From: CAZTVF01 sp964616985 | GTDB lineage: Bacteria > Planctomycetota > Phycisphaerae > SM23-33 | DNA length: 9,523 nucleotides | Assembly (NCBI GenBank): GCA_964616985.1 | Contig: CAZTVF010000165.1 | Span: forward strand, 1-9,523 | Direction of reading: 5' to 3' | Shown here: positions 1 to 7,803 of the stretch, in pieces | How the letters are laid out: the number at the start of each line of letters is the position of its first letter | How positions within the stretch are numbered: position 1 is the stretch's first letter | The notes under the pieces: generated by a model | What the model was told of the DNA's origin: nothing | Seen by the model: the letters and a program-made list of their open reading frames with translations, nothing else | Databases searched by the model: none | Made by a program: the position numbers and the translations under genes

Positions 1-2108
1 CGCAGGATGTTGCCGCGCTCGCGGACCAGGCAGACCGTCCGCCCCTCAACCTCGGCCAGCACGTCGTAGTCCTTGACCAGTTCAGGATGCACGCCGGTGA
101 TCGCGTGCCGCTTACGGTCCAGGGCGCTGTTGAAGACCAGCTCCACGCTGGCGACTTCGCTGGGCTGCGACAGTTCGAGATCGAGCCAGGCGGGCGCAGC
201 CGGGTCAAGCGCCGCCGATGCCCAGAGATGCGGCAGACCGTAGGGCCGGATGTGCCCGTCGGTCGCGTTTTCCGCACGGTACGGCCGCTGCTCAGGCGTC
301 ATGCGGAAGCACGGAACGTACGGCAGCACGGTCATCCACGTCGGCGGGTCGTCGGGCTTGAAGCTGAGCCCCAGCACACCGGTCATCGCGGTCGTCGCGT
401 AGCGCAGCAACAGCTTGGGATTGGGATCGAGCACCGCCAAGAGCTTCTGACCGGGGCCGGGGGCGGCGTTGACCGGGAAGGCGCCCCAGCCGTCGTCGGA
501 AACCGGGACGGTCAGGTCGGCGACCTTCGCTGTCGGGGCGTAGTTCTGCGACTTGTTCGTCGCGTAGACGCGCAGGCGCACCTCAGTGGCCTCATAGGCG
601 TGCAGGTGCAGTTCCAGCGTCTGCAGCCGCTCGGTCTCGATCGGCAGGAGCAGGCCGGTCGGCGCTGTCAGCGTCAACCACTGTGTTCCCTCGGTCAGCT
701 CACAACGGCGCTCGCTCGACGCCGTGACCCGGGCCGTCCGCGAGAGGTCGTCGGGCTCACACAGCCGGTGGCCGATGATCGATTGATCCTGCCGCGCCAG
801 ACGCCGCTGCAGTTCAGGCATGTGATCGCGGCGGATCTCAGCGGGGCTCAGCCCCTTCTCAAGACCGTAGGCGGCGGCCGTGCCGACCGCTTGGCCCATG
901 ACGGCCGTGGTGGCGATCACCCGCAGCACGCCCAAGCCCTCATGGGTAACGCTGATGTTGCGCCCGGCGAAGAGCAGGTTGGGGATGTTCCGCGAGTAAA
1001 GGCAGCCGAAGGGAATGTCGGTGATGCCGGGGAGGAAGTCGTGAGTGCAACCTGGTGCCGGGTCGCGGTAGCCTTGCGGAGGATGGATATCCACGGGCCA
1101 GCCGGCGTGGCCGATGGCGTCTTCATAGCTCCGCTGGGCCAGGAAGTCGTTGGCGCACGGCATGCACGGGCCCACCAGGCGGCGCGACTCCCGCTTGCCG
1201 GGGAGGTGGGCGATCCAGTCCAGTTCGAGCCGCGCCACGTTGTCGAACTTGCCGCTGTTCTTGATGTAGTCCCACAGCCCGTAGACCAGGCGGCGGGTGT
1301 GCCAGACCACGTCGTCGTCATCATGGATCGAGTCGATGGCGCCGCCGTACTCCGCCCACCACAGGCCGTAGAAGCTGCCGTCGGGCTGGCGGTAGAAGGA
1401 ACGCGCCAGCCACTGCTCTGGATCGAGCAACGTGCGCAGTTCAGACACGTCCAGGGCCCAGGCTGGGGCCTTGTAGGGCACCTCATGCCCGCGGTCGACG
1501 CTGGAAAAGAGCAGGGTTGCCCCCATGGTGCGGCGGTCGGCTACATCGGGCGCGTGCTTCTCGCTGAATTCCGATTTGGCCTCGCGCCCGACGCGATATT
1601 CGGCCCCGGCCAGGAAGCCGACCGTGCCGTCGCCGGAGCAGTCAATGAAAGTCTTGCCGGTAAAGCGAAGGACCTTCTCGGACCGCAACTGGATTCCTTC
1701 GACGGCGCAGATGGCGCCGTCGGCACTGCAATCGACCTTGCAGATGGTGGTATTGAGGAAGAATCGCAGGTTAGGCTCGGCCGCGACCATGTCGAAGTAC
1801 AGTTCGTCGTAGTAGATCCAGCGCCAACGCCCGCTGAGGCCAGTCTTGTGGGCCAGGCGCAGGCTCATCTCGTCCATGATGCCGGTTTCGCGGGCGTAGC
1901 GATTCCAGGCCCCGTGGTCGGCGCCACTCGGGGTCACCCGCACTTCGCTCGATGCGCTGCCGCCGAGCACAGGGCGGTCGGTCACCAGGACGGTCTTGGC
2001 TCCATTTCGCGCCGCGGCGATGGCGGCGCAGATGCCGGCCGGGCCGGCGCCCACGACAACGACGTCTGCATCCACGGCCAATCTCGCGAACTCCCGTTCA
2101 TCAGGCAT
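1..2108 (-). CDS. FAD-dependent oxidoreductase (FAD_oxidored family), 3' end cut by window edge
   Basis: This frame stays open from the ATG at 2108 to the window edge, giving 702 codons with no stop seen. A dinucleotide-binding glycine motif (GAGPAG, residues 20-25) follows a run of valines and is followed by a second strand ending TVLV, as in FAD-binding Rossmann folds. Further family hallmarks are a DCSGDGTVG segment near residue 156, an ESRRLVG motif near 306-313 followed by a GWPVDIHPP stretch, and FAGRNISVTHEGLG near 380-392 with an ATTAVMGQAVGTAAA helix after it. These match the FAD_oxidored (PF12831) group. After about residue 610 the chain is beta-rich and resembles a galactose-binding (F5/8 type C-like) module. 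No signal peptide is visible, so it is probably cytoplasmic. The start at 2108 is preferred because GGAG lies 7 nt upstream; an in-frame ATG at 2126 has no such site. It begins 83 nt after the sulfatase stop, so co-transcription is likely. Its substrate is unknown. Confidence 0.9.
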   Translation of the reverse strand, partial: MPDEREFARLAVDADVVVVGAGPAGICAAIAAARNGAKTVLVTDRPVLGGSASSEVRVTPSGADHGAWNRYARETGIMDEMSLRLAHKTGLSGRWRWIYYDELYFDMVAAEPNLRFFLNTTICKVDCSADGAICAVEGIQLRSEKVLRFTGKTFIDCSGDGTVGFLAGAEYRVGREAKSEFSEKHAPDVADRRTMGATLLFSSVDRGHEVPYKAPAWALDVSELRTLLDPEQWLARSFYRQPDGSFYGLWWAEYGGAIDSIHDDDDVVWHTRRLVYGLWDYIKNSGKFDNVARLELDWIAHLPGKRESRRLVGPCMPCANDFLAQRSYEDAIGHAGWPVDIHPPQGYRDPAPGCTHDFLPGITDIPFGCLYSRNIPNLLFAGRNISVTHEGLGVLRVIATTAVMGQAVGTAAAYGLEKGLSPAEIRRDHMPELQRRLARQDQSIIGHRLCEPDDLSRTARVTASSERRCELTEGTQWLTLTAPTGLLLPIETERLQTLELHLHAYEATEVRLRVYATNKSQNYAPTAKVADLTVPVSDDGWGAFPVNAAPGPGQKLLAVLDPNPKLLLRYATTAMTGVLGLSFKPDDPPTWMTVLPYVPCFRMTPEQRPYRAENATDGHIRPYGLPHLWASAALDPAAPAWLDLELSQPSEVASVELVFNSALDRKRHAITGVHPELVKDYDVLAEVEGRTVCLVRERGNIL

Positions 2109-2129
2109 CTTCAAACTCCATTTCATCGG

Positions 2130-2148
2130 GGGCGCAGCTCTGCCGCCC
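2130..2148 (-). promoter_or_regulatory. Small GC-rich hairpin in the sulfatase-oxidoreductase gap
   Basis: GGGC and GCAG on one side pair with CTGC and GCCC on the other, with one bulged base and a very short loop. It lies about 20 nt upstream of the oxidoreductase start and has no T-run after it. It could stabilise an mRNA end or tune read-through between the two genes. Chance formation in GC-rich DNA is also possible. Confidence 0.25.
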
Positions 2149-2191
2149 GCAGTGGTAGATCTAACCTGCTTCATCATTTCTGGATTGCCAC

Positions 2192-3697
2192 CTACAGGGC
2201 AGCCGCAAGGTCGGGGTGGCGTTCGATCATCTTCTCGATCCAGTGCCCGCGGCCGGTATCGCGCAGGCGTTGCAGGTATTGCCGGCGTTGCCCGATCACG
2301 TTGTCGACGCAGCGGCCGGCGTGAAACGGCCCCGTCTCCTTGAGGATCTGCTCCATGGGATCGGTGGTGTAGCCCCAGGGCATGGTGCGCATCTGCTCGT
2401 CGCGCCAGGCCAGCAGGCGGGCCGCCCCCTCGCGCACGAGATCCGGGCGCTGGCCGGCCAGGTTCCGCGTTTCGTGCGGATCCTCCCGCAGGTTGAACAG
2501 CATCTCGGGCTCGAAGTGCGGGTGCAGCCCGTCATGATAGGTGCGCATATACAGCCAGTCGCCCCAGCGCACCGAGCGTTGGCAGACATGGGCGCATTGG
2601 CTCAATACCAGTTCCTCGCGGCCGGTGTCGGCGCCGGCGACGATGCTGGCGGCATAGCTGCGCCCGTCCCAGTGGGCGGGCGGCGGCCCCGGCTGCTTGA
2701 ACAACTCCATGAGGGTGGGAGGCAAATCAAGGCTGTAATGCAGCCCGTGGTCCACGTGCCCACGCATTCCACCGGGATGGCGGATGATCATCGGGATGCG
2801 GCAGGTGGTGCGGTCCGCCGTGCCGTGCTCGGAGTAGATGCCCAACTCGCCGAAGTTCTCGCCGTGATCGGCCGTGACGATGATCATTGTCTCATGCAGG
2901 ATCCCCATCTGTTCCAGCTTGGCAAGGATCGCTCCAATGTGATCGTCCATGTAGCGGATCCCGCAATCGTACCCGTCGATGCAGTCACGCAGCCGATCCA
3001 TGTCCCGGATGTCGTTGACCTGACGGGGAAAGGCCGGGTCGTCCGTGCCATGGTACATGCCGTTGTCGCGGGCCGTGTGCGGGCCCGCCAGCGTCTTGTG
3101 ATGCTCCAGCACCTCGGCGGTCAGCCAGGCCGGAATCGGATCGTTCTTGAAAGGGTTCTGGAATGTGGCGGGCGCCCGGTACGGAGTGTGCGGGTCCCAG
3201 TAGTTCACGTGCAGCAGCCAGTCCTTGCGGTCCTTGTTTGCGTCGAGCCACGCCATGACATCCGGCGTGACGTGCTCGGCCGATTCCATGCCGCCGCCGC
3301 CCCAATGGTTGTGCATTTCATTTAAGCCGTTCAGGAACCAGTTGGAGGTATGCCGCTCGGCGAAGGGCGAGATCGAACAGGTGTGCATGCCGGCCCGGCG
3401 AAATATGTTCCAGAGACTGCCGTGGGCAACGGCATCACGGAAACTCCGGCTCGCGCCCTGCAATCGGATGTCGGCATGGGTTCCGCCGTGGTTGACGGCT
3501 CCGTTGTGAATACCGAAGGCACCGCTGATCAGAGCGGCTCGCGCCGGCAGGCACGGGGCGTCGGAGACATGGTATTGTTCGAATCGCACGCCCTCCCGCG
3601 CAATGCGGTCGATGTTGGGGCTGGTGTCCCGGTGGTAGCCGTAACAGCCAAGATGATCCGGACGCAGCGTGTCCAGGTCGAGAAACAGAACCTTCAC
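2192..3697 (-). CDS. Formylglycine-dependent sulfatase, apparently cytoplasmic
   Basis: This 501-residue protein belongs to the alkaline-phosphatase-fold sulfatases (PF00884), which hydrolyse sulfate esters. The N-terminal metal-site strand is DTLRPDHLGCYG (residues 9-20, Asp9). The signature CLPAR (49-53) places Cys49 as the residue converted to formylglycine, followed by the usual AALISGAFG. A HVNYWDPHTPY segment (163-173) and TADHGE (Asp277, His278) supply further active-site residues, and a His in YSEHGT (291) follows. The C-terminal subdomain has the common EPEMLFNLREDPHETRNLA segment (396-414). Length is normal for the family. The chain starts directly with the first core strand, so there is no signal peptide; many catabolic sulfatases are exported. 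The GTG start is supported by AAGGAG 7 nt upstream, and the stop is TAG. Closely related phosphonate monoesterases share this fold, so the exact substrate is uncertain. The required maturation enzyme is not in the window. Confidence 0.95.
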   Translation of the reverse strand: MKVLFLDLDTLRPDHLGCYGYHRDTSPNIDRIAREGVRFEQYHVSDAPCLPARAALISGAFGIHNGAVNHGGTHADIRLQGASRSFRDAVAHGSLWNIFRRAGMHTCSISPFAERHTSNWFLNGLNEMHNHWGGGGMESAEHVTPDVMAWLDANKDRKDWLLHVNYWDPHTPYRAPATFQNPFKNDPIPAWLTAEVLEHHKTLAGPHTARDNGMYHGTDDPAFPRQVNDIRDMDRLRDCIDGYDCGIRYMDDHIGAILAKLEQMGILHETMIIVTADHGENFGELGIYSEHGTADRTTCRIPMIIRHPGGMRGHVDHGLHYSLDLPPTLMELFKQPGPPPAHWDGRSYAASIVAGADTGREELVLSQCAHVCQRSVRWGDWLYMRTYHDGLHPHFEPEMLFNLREDPHETRNLAGQRPDLVREGAARLLAWRDEQMRTMPWGYTTDPMEQILKETGPFHAGRCVDNVIGQRRQYLQRLRDTGRGHWIEKMIERHPDLAAAL

Positions 3698-3704
3698 TGG
3701 CTTA

Positions 3705-3710
3705 CTCCTT
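3705..3710 (-). promoter_or_regulatory. Ribosome binding site of the sulfatase
   Basis: A perfect AAGGAG lies 7 nt before the GTG codon at 3697-3695. It decides the start, because no ATG is nearby and the GTG codon leads straight into the conserved first strand of the sulfatase core. Confidence 0.85.
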
Positions 3711-3723
3711 GTTAGTCAGTTGA

Positions 3724-3752
3724 TATATCGGATCCATGCCAGATAAAGAAAA
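3724..3752 (-). promoter_or_regulatory. Weak candidate sigma-70-type promoter for the sulfatase
   Basis: TTTTCT (3752-3747) and GATATA (3729-3724) are separated by 17 bp in an AT-rich patch inside GC-rich DNA, which would give a leader of roughly 20 nt. Both boxes match the consensus poorly. The gene could instead be transcribed by read-through from the PEP-CTERM gene upstream. Confidence 0.25.
3725..3736 (-). repeat. 12-mer upstream of sulfatase, near-copy of one upstream of the PEP-CTERM gene
   Basis: TGGATCCGATAT on the minus strand matches TGGATCCGAGAT at 7942-7953 in 11 of 12 positions. Both lie upstream of leftward genes in the same orientation. Here the element ends 27 nt before the start codon and overlaps the putative -10 box. 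It may be a shared regulatory site or a coincidence. Confidence 0.3.
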
Positions 3753-3771
3753 CGCGCGCCGATCATCATTC

Positions 3772-3795
3772 CTCTACCACCAGCAAGCGGTAGAG
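3772..3795 (-). repeat. Inverted repeat between the PEP-CTERM and sulfatase genes
   Basis: CTCTACC (3772-3778) and GGTAGAG (3789-3795) form a perfect 7-bp inverted repeat around a 10-nt loop. It begins about 60 nt after the PEP-CTERM stop codon and about 75 nt before the sulfatase start. There is no T-run on the downstream (minus-strand) side, so a classic intrinsic terminator is not supported. It could be an mRNA 3' stabiliser, a partial terminator, or an operator for the sulfatase. Confidence 0.4.
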
Positions 3796-3855
3796 CGTGC
3801 AGCCAAGATCAATACTCTTACATCTGCCATGCTCCCGCTACGCTGGTTCGCATCG

Positions 3856-6800
3856 TCAGGTGCGTGGCATGAAGTCCTTGTCACGATCAGAAGCTGATAA
3901 GCACGTCATCCCCTTTCGGCCGGCGGGCCGGCGGCGGAGGAGCGACATCGCGCCCAAGGCAAGCAGGGTCATTGTCGCCGGCTCGGGCACCGGCGTCCAG
4001 TCTAGCAGCACGCTGTCGCTCGTAACCCGAACGTCGAAGTGGCCGTCGCTGCCGTACCCGTTGTCGCCGTAGCCGGTGATGGACCATCCGCCCTGAATGT
4101 CAATGCCCGCAGCGCCTCCGACCACCGTCCACTCATGCGGGCTGAGCCAGAACCCGCTGCCCGTCGGGGCGGTGCCGTTCAGGAACGACAGGTCCAGTAC
4201 CGGATCGACGCCTGTGAAGTATCCTGTGTCCGAATCGCCAGAGCCCAAACCGTACGGAGACAGCATCTGAATCGAATCGAAATAATCCAGATACCACGAG
4301 TCCTCCCCCGCGGCGTCATCCTTCAGCGCGCCAAGCTTCCAGTGGTAGATGCCTGACAGGTCAATGTCGCCGAACCAGTTGCCGGCCCACGCCACCGGGC
4401 TTTCCTCGCCGTCCTCATCCATCCCTCCACCGGTGCTGAGAATCCCGCCGGGATTGACCCGAATGTCGCGATTAGTACCGCCATACGTACTACCGCTAGG
4501 TATAGCCCCATAAAACCAGTGGCCCAGCACCAGCGCAGCGCCGCTGTTGACCGTGATGCCAGACGGGCCGCCGGGCATCGTGCTTAGAAGCTCAAGCGTC
4601 CCTTCCTCGACGACGGTGTAACCACAGTAGTTGTTTATGCCGCTGATGGTCAGCGTGCCGTTGCCCGTCTTGCGGAGGGTGACGGTCTTGTCGGGCCCGG
4701 TCACTCCACCCGCCAGGTCTGCCACGTCGCCGTCAAAGTTCGGGTTGTCGATCACGCGAATCTCGCGCACGGAGCTGTAGGGCGTGGCCGCGGACAGGTT
4801 GATCGGGTTGGCGAAGGTCAACCGGCCCTGCGAACTCACCGAGCCCAGCACCAGCGTGCGGTCCAGGGCCACGAAGTTGCCGTCGCCCCAGGTCAGCATG
4901 CCGGAATTGTTATTGATGTTGACCGTCAGGTCGCCGTCGCCCGCGGCGAAGCCGCCGTCGGCCCCGCTGCCGTTGGCGTTGTACCACTGCACCTTGCCGT
5001 TGCCGCTGCCCAGCAGGCGGCTGAACGTCCCGTTGGCCTCCAGCACGCCACCGCTGAAGATCAGCCCGCTCGCCGATGGCAGCGAGACCCCGTCATTGGC
5101 ACGCAGCGCTCCGCCGGCGATGTAGGTCCTGCCCACGTAGGCATTGACGCCCGTCAGGACGGCCGTGCCCTGCCCGACCTTCACCAGCCCGTTGCCATCG
5201 GCGGCCGTCGAGATGTCGGATGCGATCGTCAGGCGGTTGGCGGGCAGCGGCGTGATCAGCGAGATCTGCGCGGGGTTCGTCCCTTCCCTGGGCACGAAGA
5301 TCGACGCCACGTTGATCGCCGCCGCGGCGCCCGTCGACATGAACATGCCGCTATGGACGTTCAGGACGCCGCTGCCGGAGAGGCTGGCTGAATCCTGCAT
5401 CAGCAGGCTGTTGATCCGAGTGTTGGCGTCGATGCCGCCGATCGCCGCGGAGATCCTCTTGTTCTGCATCTGCGTCTTGTCGTCGGCGGCCTCGCCGCTG
5501 AGGATCGTCGAGGAGTACTCGCTGTCAGTCAGCGGGCGGATGCCCGGGTCGTTGGCGTTCTGCGCCTTGTCAGAGCCCAGGCTGTAGGTCACAAAGCCCG
5601 TGCCCCACCCGCTGGAGCTGGAATCGCCGTAGGCCCGAAGCAGGATGCTCGTGCGTGGCGTGCCGCCGGCGCCGTAGTTGGCGTCGGGAAAGACCGCCCC
5701 GGCCCCGCCGACCAGGAAGTTCTTGAGGTCGGTCGACTTGATCGTGAAGCGGCTGCGGGTGCCCGTGGTGCCGCCGAGATTGTCGCCGCGGAACAGGGCC
5801 ACATCGCCGCTGCCGATGGCGAACATGCCCGAGTTGCTCCCGTTGTTCTGGTTCAGCCAGGCCTCGTACCCCGCCCCGGGAATCAGCGTCAGCATCGGCG
5901 CGCCGGGAATGTTGAACTTGATAGGGCTGTTGGTGGTGCCGGAGATTATCGTATTGGCATCGGCGTGGCCGCGGACGATGAATTCGCCGCCCACCGAGAT
6001 CGTCACACCCGCGATGCGGTCCTGCCTCTGGGCGCCGGTGTCATCGATCTCGAAGACCGCCCCCGGCATGGCCGTCAGGCTGGTGCTCATCTTGCCCTGG
6101 TCAACCAGCCGGATCTTGCCGTCAACGGCATAGGCGGTAGCTCCCGCGCCGGCCAGGATGTCGCCCGTCACCGTGAACGTGCCGGCGCCGATCTTGCGGA
6201 AGTACCCCGTCCCGCCGTTCATGTTGTAGATCGTGCCGCCAAAGGTCGTCGAGGTGTTGTCGGCGCCGATGGCCAACTGCTGGTTGCCGGCCGTCGCCAT
6301 CGCCAGGTTGCCGTCGCCTGCCAGGGAGCCGAACGTCTCGGCTTTGCCCACCTGGAGCATAGCGCCGGCAAAGATGGTGACGGCGGAGAAGTCGGGGATC
6401 ACGTTGCTGGTGTACCCGGTGGCGTCCTGCGGGCTGAACGACAGGATGCCTTCGCGGACGGTCGTGGCGCCCTGGTAGCTATGGGCGTAGGTCGACGAGG
6501 CGATGGAGATCGTTCCGACGCCGGTCTTGTTGATCCCGCCGGGCCCGCCGATGATGCCCTGGATGATCAGGTTGCCGCTGCTGGAGTCATTGCGCCACTC
6601 GCCGGTGGCGCCCTGGTTGATGTCGACGTTCAGCGTGACGTTAGGCTCGGCCGCCGACCCGTCCAGTCGCGTCAGGTTGCCGCTGACCAGCGTGATGGTC
6701 TGGCCGTTGGGGCCACTGACGTCCCAGCCGTTGGCATCCGACAGCACTGTCAGGCTGTTGATGCTGGTCCTGTAAGGCAGGCCGAGCTTGATCGTACTGC

Positions 6801-7758
6801 CGGAGGTCAGTCCTGCGGCGATGCGAACGTTGTCGGTGGCGCCGGGCACGATCCCGCCGCTCCAGTTGCCGCCGGTGTACCAGTTGGCGTCGCTGGCGCC
6901 GCCGGTCCAGGTGATGGTGGCCCCGATGCCGGCCGGCGGAAGCAGGGGCGGCGGGGCGTTGGGGTCGGTCATCAGCGTCAACTGCTCCCCGAAGGGGGCC
7001 ATGATCGCGTTGATGGAGCTGATATACGGAATGGGAGTGTTGTCGCTCGTCACCCCCATATGCGTGCCTACTACCGAGGGCCTGCCGTCGGCGCCGATGA
7101 TGAACGACGGGTGCGACGAATCGCCCGAAACGGCCCGGCAGTAGTCGCCCCCATGTTCGGGATAGACGAAGTTGGCGTCGCCAAAGTACGCTGTATATGT
7201 AGAGTTGCTTATGCCACTGAGCGTCGTCAGCCCGAACTGAAGCCCCTTGGTGTCGTTGTGACCGACGTAGAAGACTTCCCGCCCGGAATAGAGGCTTCCG
7301 TACAGGGGCATCTCGGAAATGTCGTCGTAGAAGACAGGCACCGAGTAGTACGTGATCGCGGGGTTCACCGGCGACGCCATCCTGCCGAGCCAACAATCAT
7401 TGCCGAGGTTCCAGTACTGGGCAACGGTGTCGGTGTAGGTGGGGGCGCCGGGAAGCGTATTGCCGTAGAAGGTGATCGTGGCGCCCACGCCGGGATGGTA
7501 ATGGCCCGCGGTGATGAAGAAACTCGGGGAGACCATCGTGGCGGCCTGGTTGCCCATCCCCGCCTCGCCGATGCCCGACCAGTCGTACCCGTCGCCGATG
7601 AACTGGCGATCCTGCCCGGAGTACAACAAGTCGTGCCGCTTGGCCTGATAGGTGTTGGCGTGCGTGTTGAAGTTGTCGAACCAGTCCAAGGCCAGTGCCG
7701 GACTCGCCATCGCAACCGAGACGGCCAGACCGATCGCAATACGGCATGAGTTTAACAT
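3856..7758 (-). CDS. Secreted PEP-CTERM protein with trypsin-like domain and autotransporter-type beta-strand repeats
   Basis: The 1300-residue chain starts with a signal peptide (1-23, hydrophobic core, cleavage after ALA). Residues about 60-255 resemble a trypsin-fold protease: FITAGH gives His86, NDCWLGRM gives Asp121, and SGDSSHPSF gives Ser214, in the correct order for a catalytic triad. Cys122 and Cys207 could form a disulfide. A proline-rich linker (about 265-278) leads to a WTGG...NWSGG motif (284-302) and a long beta-rich region with four PATR-like repeats. The C-terminus carries VPEPATMTLLALGAMSLLRRR (1257-1277), a PEP-CTERM sorting signal of motif, membrane helix and arginine cluster, normally processed by an exosortase. 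It is followed by 23 further residues, which is unusually long. The start at 7758 is chosen because AAGGAGG lies 8 nt upstream and the signal peptide begins there; the frame remains open upstream to 7869 without a good site. It should be surface- or envelope-attached. Proteolytic activity is inferred from the motifs. Confidence 0.93.
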   Translation of the reverse strand: MLNSCRIAIGLAVSVAMASPALALDWFDNFNTHANTYQAKRHDLLYSGQDRQFIGDGYDWSGIGEAGMGNQAATMVSPSFFITAGHYHPGVGATITFYGNTLPGAPTYTDTVAQYWNLGNDCWLGRMASPVNPAITYYSVPVFYDDISEMPLYGSLYSGREVFYVGHNDTKGLQFGLTTLSGISNSTYTAYFGDANFVYPEHGGDYCRAVSGDSSHPSFIIGADGRPSVVGTHMGVTSDNTPIPYISSINAIMAPFGEQLTLMTDPNAPPPLLPPAGIGATITWTGGASDANWYTGGNWSGGIVPGATDNVRIAAGLTSGSTIKLGLPYRTSINSLTVLSDANGWDVSGPNGQTITLVSGNLTRLDGSAAEPNVTLNVDINQGATGEWRNDSSSGNLIIQGIIGGPGGINKTGVGTISIASSTYAHSYQGATTVREGILSFSPQDATGYTSNVIPDFSAVTIFAGAMLQVGKAETFGSLAGDGNLAMATAGNQQLAIGADNTSTTFGGTIYNMNGGTGYFRKIGAGTFTVTGDILAGAGATAYAVDGKIRLVDQGKMSTSLTAMPGAVFEIDDTGAQRQDRIAGVTISVGGEFIVRGHADANTIISGTTNSPIKFNIPGAPMLTLIPGAGYEAWLNQNNGSNSGMFAIGSGDVALFRGDNLGGTTGTRSRFTIKSTDLKNFLVGGAGAVFPDANYGAGGTPRTSILLRAYGDSSSSGWGTGFVTYSLGSDKAQNANDPGIRPLTDSEYSSTILSGEAADDKTQMQNKRISAAIGGIDANTRINSLLMQDSASLSGSGVLNVHSGMFMSTGAAAAINVASIFVPREGTNPAQISLITPLPANRLTIASDISTAADGNGLVKVGQGTAVLTGVNAYVGRTYIAGGALRANDGVSLPSASGLIFSGGVLEANGTFSRLLGSGNGKVQWYNANGSGADGGFAAGDGDLTVNINNNSGMLTWGDGNFVALDRTLVLGSVSSQGRLTFANPINLSAATPYSSVREIRVIDNPNFDGDVADLAGGVTGPDKTVTLRKTGNGTLTISGINNYCGYTVVEEGTLELLSTMPGGPSGITVNSGAALVLGHWFYGAIPSGSTYGGTNRDIRVNPGGILSTGGGMDEDGEESPVAWAGNWFGDIDLSGIYHWKLGALKDDAAGEDSWYLDYFDSIQMLSPYGLGSGDSDTGYFTGVDPVLDLSFLNGTAPTGSGFWLSPHEWTVVGGAAGIDIQGGWSITGYGDNGYGSDGHFDVRVTSDSVLLDWTPVPEPATMTLLALGAMSLLRRRPAGRKGMTCLSASDRDKDFMPRT
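4582..6549 (-). repeat. Four PATR-like autotransporter beta-strand repeats within the PEP-CTERM protein
   Basis: Four segments fit the pattern (L/I)-x-K-x-G-x-G-T-x-x-(I/L/V)-x-(G/S)-x-x-x-Y-x-G-x-T-x-V-x-x-G-x-L of autotransporter-associated repeats (PF12951). They lie at residues 404-441 (nt 6549-6436), 518-551 (6207-6106, degenerate), 857-894 (5190-5077) and 1024-1059 (4689-4582). Such repeats form rungs of a right-handed beta-helix, giving a long extended stalk. No autotransporter beta-barrel follows. The PEP-CTERM anchor takes that place. Confidence 0.75.
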
Positions 7759-7766
7759 GTTTGTAT

Positions 7767-7773
7767 CCTCCTT
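7767..7773 (-). promoter_or_regulatory. Ribosome binding site of the PEP-CTERM gene
   Basis: A perfect AAGGAGG sits 8 nt upstream of the ATG at 7758. Together with the signal peptide starting at that ATG, it rules out the in-frame upstream start at 7869. Confidence 0.9.
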
Positions 7774-7780
7774 CAAAACA

Positions 7781-7803
7781 GGACCTAGCGAATGCTGCGG
7801 TCC
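7781..7803 (-). promoter_or_regulatory. Hairpin in the 5' leader of the PEP-CTERM mRNA
   Basis: GGACC and GGTCC pair at the outside, and AGC and GCT pair inside around a 4-nt loop, with a small asymmetric internal loop between the two stems. The structure ends 7 nt upstream of the Shine-Dalgarno sequence. It could affect translation or mRNA stability, but no known leader class is recognised. Confidence 0.3.

Noticed and set aside
87..2324. Plus-strand open frame of 745 codons
   Set aside because: It lies antisense to the FAD oxidoreductase, whose minus-strand frame has clear family motifs. The plus-strand translation is rich in R, G, A, V, H and Q with no recognisable domain, as expected for the complement of a GC-rich gene.
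2216..3325. Plus-strand open frame of 369 codons
   Set aside because: It is the antisense shadow of the sulfatase, which has the CxPxR signature and metal-site motifs on the minus strand.
5965..7749. Plus-strand open frame of 594 codons
   Set aside because: It is antisense to the PEP-CTERM gene, whose signal peptide, protease motifs and PATR repeats are unambiguous. The plus translation shows no domain and has a biased G/V/A/R/D composition.
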